Shown in pieces: positions 32,894-37,297 of a DNA stretch of 37,297 bases; position 1 is the first letter of the stretch, and each line of letters begins with the position of its first letter. Made by a program: the position numbers and the translations under genes. Under the pieces are notes generated by a model that was not told the origin of the DNA, searched no databases, and was given only the letters and a program-made list of their open reading frames with translations. The stretch is from positions 1 through 37,297 of the forward strand of contig CALVQX010000062.1 of assembly GCA_944358405.1 (NCBI GenBank), read 5' to 3'. Source of the DNA: an uncultured Bacilli bacterium. Its GTDB lineage: Bacteria; Bacillota_I; Bacilli_A; RF39; UBA660.

Positions 32894-33500
32894 AAGAAAT
32901 AGCCTCTACAACGATTCTTCCTTGATACGTATTAAGAGAAGAAATACCTGAGGCAGCATCACTATACCAAATCTGTAAAAGGTGAGTAATGGAATCATGA
33001 GGAGCCAAAACGCCAACCACAAGATCCCCTTGATCAAGAACTGATAAAGCACGAGGTGCATCATGATTGATACTATACCTCAAATAATCTTTATTAATTT
33101 CCCCACTCTCTTGATCATCGATCAAGCGAACTCGATAAACTAATTCTTCTTCCCCATCATTCTCAACTTGAAACTCAAAAGGAACTACAGTATTAAGAGC
33201 TTGCTCATCACTTAATAAAGAAGAAGGACTAACCTCAATTTGATCAAAAGAAGTATTCCCAACCATTTGTTCCGTAATATACAAAGAATCATTTGAGAAT
33301 TCCGCTAAAGAAAAAGAAGAAAATACAATATAAGAACCACCACAAATAAGAAGAAAGAAGAAAAGAACTAAAAGCAACGTATATCTTCTTTCTTCTGCTT
33401 GTATTTTCAAAATTACATGATCTAATTGACTAGAAGAGTACTTTTTAATATCTACCTGCGTTAATTTTTTCTTTTCTCTCTTTTGTGCTGTTTTTCTCAT
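32892..33500 (-). CDS. Membrane-anchored extracytoplasmic protein, 202 aa
   Basis: Not recognised. A basic N-terminus (RKTAQKREKKKL) is followed by a helix that reads LLLVLFFFLLICGGSYIVF, and then an outside domain of about 130 residues rich in beta strands (VVPFEFQVENDGEEELVYRVRLI, GRIVVEAIS). The domain looks Ig- or camelysin-like only in general character. A GGTAGGG ribosome site precedes the ATG, with an extended -10 (TGT-TATACT) at 33523-33528. It is downstream of aspS, separated by 80 bases. Confidence 0.65.
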   Translation of the reverse strand: MRKTAQKREKKKLTQVDIKKYSSSQLDHVILKIQAEERRYTLLLVLFFFLLICGGSYIVFSSFSLAEFSNDSLYITEQMVGNTSFDQIEVSPSSLLSDEQALNTVVPFEFQVENDGEEELVYRVRLIDDQESGEINKDYLRYSINHDAPRALSVLDQGDLVVGVLAPHDSITHLLQIWYSDAASGISSLNTYQGRIVVEAIS

Positions 33501-33580
33501 ATCAATTCCCTACCTTTATCTAAGTATAACATAAATTCACAAAAAACAATACTGCTCTTTCCAAAAATTATAACAAAGAA

Positions 33581-35320
33581 TTAAAGATCAAGAGCAATTC
33601 CAAGTTCATGCAATTGCTTCGAATCCACAACATTAGGGCACTCACTCATTAAATCAGAAGCAGATGTAGTCTTTGGAAAGGCGATCACATCACGAATGTT
33701 TTCAGTCTCCGTCAATAACATTGCCAAACGATCTAAGCCAAGAGCTAACCCACCATGAGGTGGAGTACCATATTTTAAAGCTTCTACAAAGAAACCAAAT
33801 TTATTTTCAATATCACTAGGAGACAATTCCAAAGCTTGAAACATTTTTTCTTGAACTTCTTCCTGATGAATACGAATAGACCCTCCACCAGCTTCATAAC
33901 CATTAATCACAATGTCATAAGCTTTAGAATAACAATGTGCCTTATCTGTAAGTAACTTATCTACATCACTATCCAGTGGTGCCGTAAAAGGATGATGACA
34001 AGCAACAAAGCGATTTTCTTCTTCACTAAACTCAAATGAAGGAAACTCCGTTATCCACAACAATTCATATTTTCCTGCCGGAATAAGACCCAAATCTTTT
34101 GCTAATTTGCATCGCAAAGCACCTAGAGAAGTCTTAACAACAGAATACTTATCAGCAACGATCAAAACCAAATCATTCTTTTCCAAATGCAAAGTATTTT
34201 TTAAATGATCCAGCTCACCTTCAGTAATCACTTTCGCAATACTTCCACTAACCTCATCCAAAATTTTTAAATAAGCAAGTCCACTCGCTTTATAAGTCTT
34301 AACAAACTCCGTCAATTGATCTAGTTTTTTTCTAGAATATTCACTTGCTTGATTCTTTACTACCAAACAATTAATAATTCCACCAGAATCAATCACATCT
34401 CTAAATACTGTAAATTGCGTATTAGAAAAAACAGAACTAATATCTTGAATCTTCATATCAAAACGTAAATCAGGTTTATCAGAACCATACAAACGAATCG
34501 CATCATCATATTTCATTCGACGAAGTGGTAAAGGAATAGAAATTCCCTTTACTTTTTCAAAAACATAAGCAAGCAAACGTTCCGTAAGAGTCATGACATC
34601 ATCTTGTGTTACAAAACTCATTTCTAAATCTATTTGAGTAAACTCAGGTTGTCTATCACTACGTAAATCTTCATCACGAAAGCACTTAGCAATCTGAAAA
34701 TATTTTTCCATCCCACCAACCATCAAAAGTTGCTTAAATATCTGTGGAGATTGAGGAAGAGCATAAAACTTTCCTTTATTTACTCTACTAGGAACTAAAT
34801 AATCTCTCGCTCCTTCTGGTGTAGACTTACAAAGAACAGGAGTTTCAATTTCTAAAAAACCTTCTTGATCTAAAAAGTTCCGAACCGCCATCGTAATCTG
34901 ATGACGTATTTTTAATTTGTTTTGTAAATTTGGACGACGTAAATCCAAATATCGATATTTCAACCTTGTATCTTCCAAGGCCGTAGTATCATCCGTAATT
35001 TCAAATGGTAAATCCAAAGAAGAATTTAATACTTCAATAGAAGAAAGTTCAACCTCAATATCACCAGTATCTAAATTAGGATTCTTACTTTCTCTTTCTT
35101 TGACCACACCAACGACTTTTAAAACAGATTCACTCTTTAAACTACTAGAAATAGAATAACACTCTCCATTGCGAGCTACCAATTGTACAATACCACTGCG
35201 ATCTCTTAAATCAATAAAACAAACGCCACCTAAATCTCTCTTTTTTTGTACCCAGCCATATAAAGTAACTTCTCTATCCACATCATTAATTCGTAAACTA
35301 TTATTTTTTATCTCTTTCAT
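33581..35320 (-). CDS. aspS: Aspartyl-tRNA synthetase
   Basis: Class II synthetase (579 aa) of the bacterial AspRS type. It has an N-terminal OB-fold anticodon domain (VTLYGWVQKKRDLGGVCFIDLRDRSG), motif 1 in FLDQEGFLEIETP, motif 2 in FRDEDLRSDRQPEFTQIDLEMSF, a GAD-type insert, and motif 3 in GLALGLDRLAMLL. The length excludes the short archaeal type. An ATG two codons upstream is possible, but GAGGG fits the ATG at 35320 better. It starts 12 bases after the hisS stop, as one operon behind the T-box. Whether it also charges tRNA-Asn cannot be told here. Confidence 0.96.
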   Translation of the reverse strand: MKEIKNNSLRINDVDREVTLYGWVQKKRDLGGVCFIDLRDRSGIVQLVARNGECYSISSSLKSESVLKVVGVVKERESKNPNLDTGDIEVELSSIEVLNSSLDLPFEITDDTTALEDTRLKYRYLDLRRPNLQNKLKIRHQITMAVRNFLDQEGFLEIETPVLCKSTPEGARDYLVPSRVNKGKFYALPQSPQIFKQLLMVGGMEKYFQIAKCFRDEDLRSDRQPEFTQIDLEMSFVTQDDVMTLTERLLAYVFEKVKGISIPLPLRRMKYDDAIRLYGSDKPDLRFDMKIQDISSVFSNTQFTVFRDVIDSGGIINCLVVKNQASEYSRKKLDQLTEFVKTYKASGLAYLKILDEVSGSIAKVITEGELDHLKNTLHLEKNDLVLIVADKYSVVKTSLGALRCKLAKDLGLIPAGKYELLWITEFPSFEFSEEENRFVACHHPFTAPLDSDVDKLLTDKAHCYSKAYDIVINGYEAGGGSIRIHQEEVQEKMFQALELSPSDIENKFGFFVEALKYGTPPHGGLALGLDRLAMLLTETENIRDVIAFPKTTSASDLMSECPNVVDSKQLHELGIALDL

Positions 35321-35332
35321 ATCCATCCCTCA

Positions 35333-36682
35333 CTAATTATCATGATGACGGCAATGACAATCATCACCACAGTCCTCACCACAAGAACATTCTTCATCGA
35401 TATCTTCAACACCAGTATTTAATTTCTCATCTAAATAATAAATCAAAACATCTAAACTAATGATTTCTTCTTCTTTTGTCTTATTATTCTTAATTTTAAT
35501 TTCATTATTGTCTAAATCTTCACTATTTAAAATAGCAATATATTTTGCATTTAGTCGATCTGCTTGCTTAAATTGTCCTTTTAGAGCACGACCAGTATAT
35601 TCAGTATCAACAATAAATCCTGCCATACGTAACTCTTGTGCTAAATAAGTAGCATACTTCTTCTCATCTTCATTTACATACATTAAGAATAAATCAATAT
35701 CCTCAACAATTGGTAACTCTACTTTTTCAAGTTCTAAAGCCATAACAAGTCTACCAATACCTGAAGCAAATCCAATGCAAGGAGTTTCAGGTCCACCAAT
35801 TTCACTACATAAATGGTTATAACGACCTCCAGCACCAAGGACATTGTTAGAACCAAATCCTTCTACCTTTGCTTCTATTTCAAACACGGTATGGTTATAA
35901 TAATCAAGACCACGTACAATGTTAGGATTTACTTCATACTTAATCTGTAAAATATCTAAATAATCTTTTACTTTTTCAAAACGCTCGCGACTTGCAACAT
36001 TCAAATAATCAATCGTCTTTGGAGCATTCTTTAATAATTCATTATCAGCATCTACTTTACAATCAAGAATACGAAGTGGATTCTTTTCAAATCGAGTTTG
36101 ACAATCTTCACAAAGCTCATTAATATGAGGTTTAAAATAGTCAATCAATGCCTTACGATACATTTCACGAGATTCTTTATCTCCTAAAGTATTAATATTA
36201 ACTTTAATTTCTTTTAACCCTAACATTTTATAAATATTAACAGCAAGTGAAATAACTTCAGCATCGCTCATAGGGTCATCGCTACCTAAAACTTCCACTC
36301 CAAATTGAGTAAGTTCACGGTCACGACCAGACTGTGGTCTTTCATAACGATACATCGTACCATTATAATAAACTTTCACCGGTTGGTTAGGATCTCCATA
36401 CATTTTATTTTCAACATAACTACGACATACCCCTGCAGTTCCTTCTGGACGAAGTGTCATATTTCTTCCACCACGATCAACAAAATCATATGTCTCTTTT
36501 GTTACAATATCAGTGCTTTCTCCAATACCACGGTGAAATAATTCAGTAGACTCAAAAATTGGTGTACGAATATAAGTATAATTGTATTTCTCCATAGTCG
36601 CATCAATCATACTTTCTACATACTTCCAAATTTTAGCTTCTCTTCCATAAATATCATTACATCCCTTTGGTTTTTGTATCAT
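35333..36682 (-). CDS. hisS: Histidyl-tRNA synthetase with a Cys/His-rich C-terminal tail
   Basis: Class II synthetase (449 aa). Seen are KPKGCNDIYG, motif 2 (YRYERPQSGRDRELTQFGVEVLG), the His-binding motifs GLDYYNHTVFE and GGRYNHL, and the anticodon-binding domain. After the usual end (LDEKLNTG) the protein continues with an acidic stretch and ECSCGEDCGDDCHCRHHDN: five Cys and three His in 19 residues, suggesting a metal-binding tail. The start at 36682 follows TAGGAGGAG, and 21 residues of the longer frame would lie in the leader. First gene of hisS-aspS, controlled by a T-box. Confidence 0.95.
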   Translation of the reverse strand: MIQKPKGCNDIYGREAKIWKYVESMIDATMEKYNYTYIRTPIFESTELFHRGIGESTDIVTKETYDFVDRGGRNMTLRPEGTAGVCRSYVENKMYGDPNQPVKVYYNGTMYRYERPQSGRDRELTQFGVEVLGSDDPMSDAEVISLAVNIYKMLGLKEIKVNINTLGDKESREMYRKALIDYFKPHINELCEDCQTRFEKNPLRILDCKVDADNELLKNAPKTIDYLNVASRERFEKVKDYLDILQIKYEVNPNIVRGLDYYNHTVFEIEAKVEGFGSNNVLGAGGRYNHLCSEIGGPETPCIGFASGIGRLVMALELEKVELPIVEDIDLFLMYVNEDEKKYATYLAQELRMAGFIVDTEYTGRALKGQFKQADRLNAKYIAILNSEDLDNNEIKIKNNKTKEEEIISLDVLIYYLDEKLNTGVEDIDEECSCGEDCGDDCHCRHHDN

Positions 36683-36689
36683 AAAATCT

Positions 36690-36885
36690 CCTCCTAAAAA
36701 TAAAAAGATGACCCCTACTAAGGACGAAATTCTCCGTGGTGCCACCTTATTTTATACTCTTACAACCAATAACGAGGTTAATCGCTTCCATCTACTGGAT
36801 GTCTTCTATTTTATTTCATAAAGTATTTCCACCAGCCATACTCTCTCTATTTAATCCATAAAATATACTCTTTCCACAGAAGTTA
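36690..36885 (-). promoter_or_regulatory. T-box leader of hisS-aspS
   Basis: A tRNA-sensing riboswitch. The T-box core reads AGGTGGCACCACGG (36734-36747). Upstream, AGAGAG and GGCTGGTG are the conserved Stem I distal elements. A UAUUUUAU / AUAAAAUA helix closes the lower Stem I below the AGUA-containing side of the specifier loop. The opposite side reads GAAGACAUCC, with the codons GAC (Asp) and CAU (His) sharing one base (36799-36803). T-rich sequence follows the T-box core before the ribosome site. Uncharged tRNA is expected to favour the antiterminator and switch hisS-aspS on. Confidence 0.85.
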
Positions 36886-36890
36886 TACTT

Positions 36891-36919
36891 ATTATATAGT
36901 AATTTTTATGTTTTTGCAA
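36891..36919 (-). promoter_or_regulatory. hisS-aspS promoter
   Basis: -35 TTGCAA (36914-36919), 17-base spacer, -10 TATAAT (36891-36896), directly before the T-box leader. Confidence 0.75.
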
Positions 36920-36946
36920 TAAATTTCTCTTACATCAACAGCAACA

Positions 36947-37297
36947 TTATAAATACTTTCCTAAAAAATCATCACACTTTTTCATTACCTTTTGAGAAAC
37001 ATCCTCTTGAGAAAGACCAATAGAAGATAATTTATCTTTATCAAAATAGTCCCCACGAATCATAGAGAACTTCCTATACAATGCTTCATCATTCATCATC
37101 GCAATAGCAAGTAATGGCCCGTAACTATATTGAATAGAATCATCAAGAGAAATATTTTCATTAACTAGTTCACTCTCATCAAATTCAAAAAAGTCATTTT
37201 CCTCTCCTTGTTCTAATACATCGGCTAAAATTTTCTCCCTAGATATAAAATTGCTTCGTTTTCTAAGCTCATTGGATGAAAAAACAGAAAACAATAA
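36947..37297 (-). CDS. Partial gene, C-terminal part of an unknown protein
   Basis: The frame is open to the window edge, so at least 116 residues belong to a longer protein. It is acidic (EQGEENDFFEFDESELVNENISLDD), with YSYGPLLAIAMMNDEALYRKFSMIRGDYFD and an amphipathic end. No domain is recognised. Its stop precedes the hisS-aspS promoter by about 30 bases. Confidence 0.6.
   Translation of the reverse strand, partial: LLFSVFSSNELRKRSNFISREKILADVLEQGEENDFFEFDESELVNENISLDDSIQYSYGPLLAIAMMNDEALYRKFSMIRGDYFDKDKLSSIGLSQEDVSQKVMKKCDDFLGKYL

Noticed and set aside
1..37297. CRISPR arrays, tRNA or rRNA genes, and prophage genes
   Set aside because: No spaced direct repeats, cloverleaf sequences, rRNA cores or phage structural genes were seen.

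Overview
The window is AT-rich DNA with the standard genetic code: TGA is used as a stop and TGG as Trp. Its genes are those of a low-GC Gram-positive (Firmicutes/Bacilli-like) bacterium. It has peptidoglycan synthesis genes (murE, murG, murB), division genes (ftsQ/divIB, ftsA, ftsZ), a mother-cell sporulation sigma factor with an apparent pro-sequence (SigK), a Bacillus-type LexA, and a T-box upstream of hisS-aspS. An uncultured, probably gut-associated Bacilli lineage fits, but the species cannot be named from the sequence alone.

Layout: 1-1.3 kb holds the edge of a gene, sigK and two small genes in one probable operon. 1.4-4.8 kb holds murE, a VanZ-family gene broken by two frameshifts, and a polysaccharide flippase. 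4.9-8.1 kb holds a divergent arginase and a convergent hybrid histidine kinase. 8.2-10.6 kb is a three-gene accessory operon: a zinc-dependent phospholipase C-like protein, a permuted papain-like cysteine hydrolase and a membrane protein with Leu-rich repeats. 10.7-20.1 kb is the cell-wall/division cluster, in transcription order murG-murB-ftsQ, then three tandem paralogous polytopic membrane proteins (GT-C glycosyltransferase-like), then ftsA-ftsZ. 20.2-22.5 kb holds tmcAL-gmk and a small membrane protein on the plus strand.

22.6-30 kb holds a hypothetical gene, pyk, mutM, polA and a 53-residue single-pass membrane peptide (too short for ordinary gene calling), divergent from lexA. Both of those divergent promoters carry a LexA-box-like site, so the peptide looks like a SosA/YneA-type SOS division inhibitor and polA may be read from the same promoter. 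A zinc-ribbon protein and a decayed IS3-type element follow. 30.3-36.9 kb holds tcdA with an unknown gene, a structured RNA that is probably 6S RNA (next to tcdA/aspS, as I recall for Bacillus), an alpha/beta hydrolase, a membrane-anchored protein, and aspS and hisS behind a T-box leader. HisRS ends in an unusual Cys/His-rich tail. The window closes inside a partial unknown gene.

Many promoters are readable (TTGnnn-17-TATAAT, often with an extended TGn). Terminators are compact hairpins, several of them shared between convergent genes. Start codons were moved inward from the longest reading frame wherever a Shine-Dalgarno site decided it.
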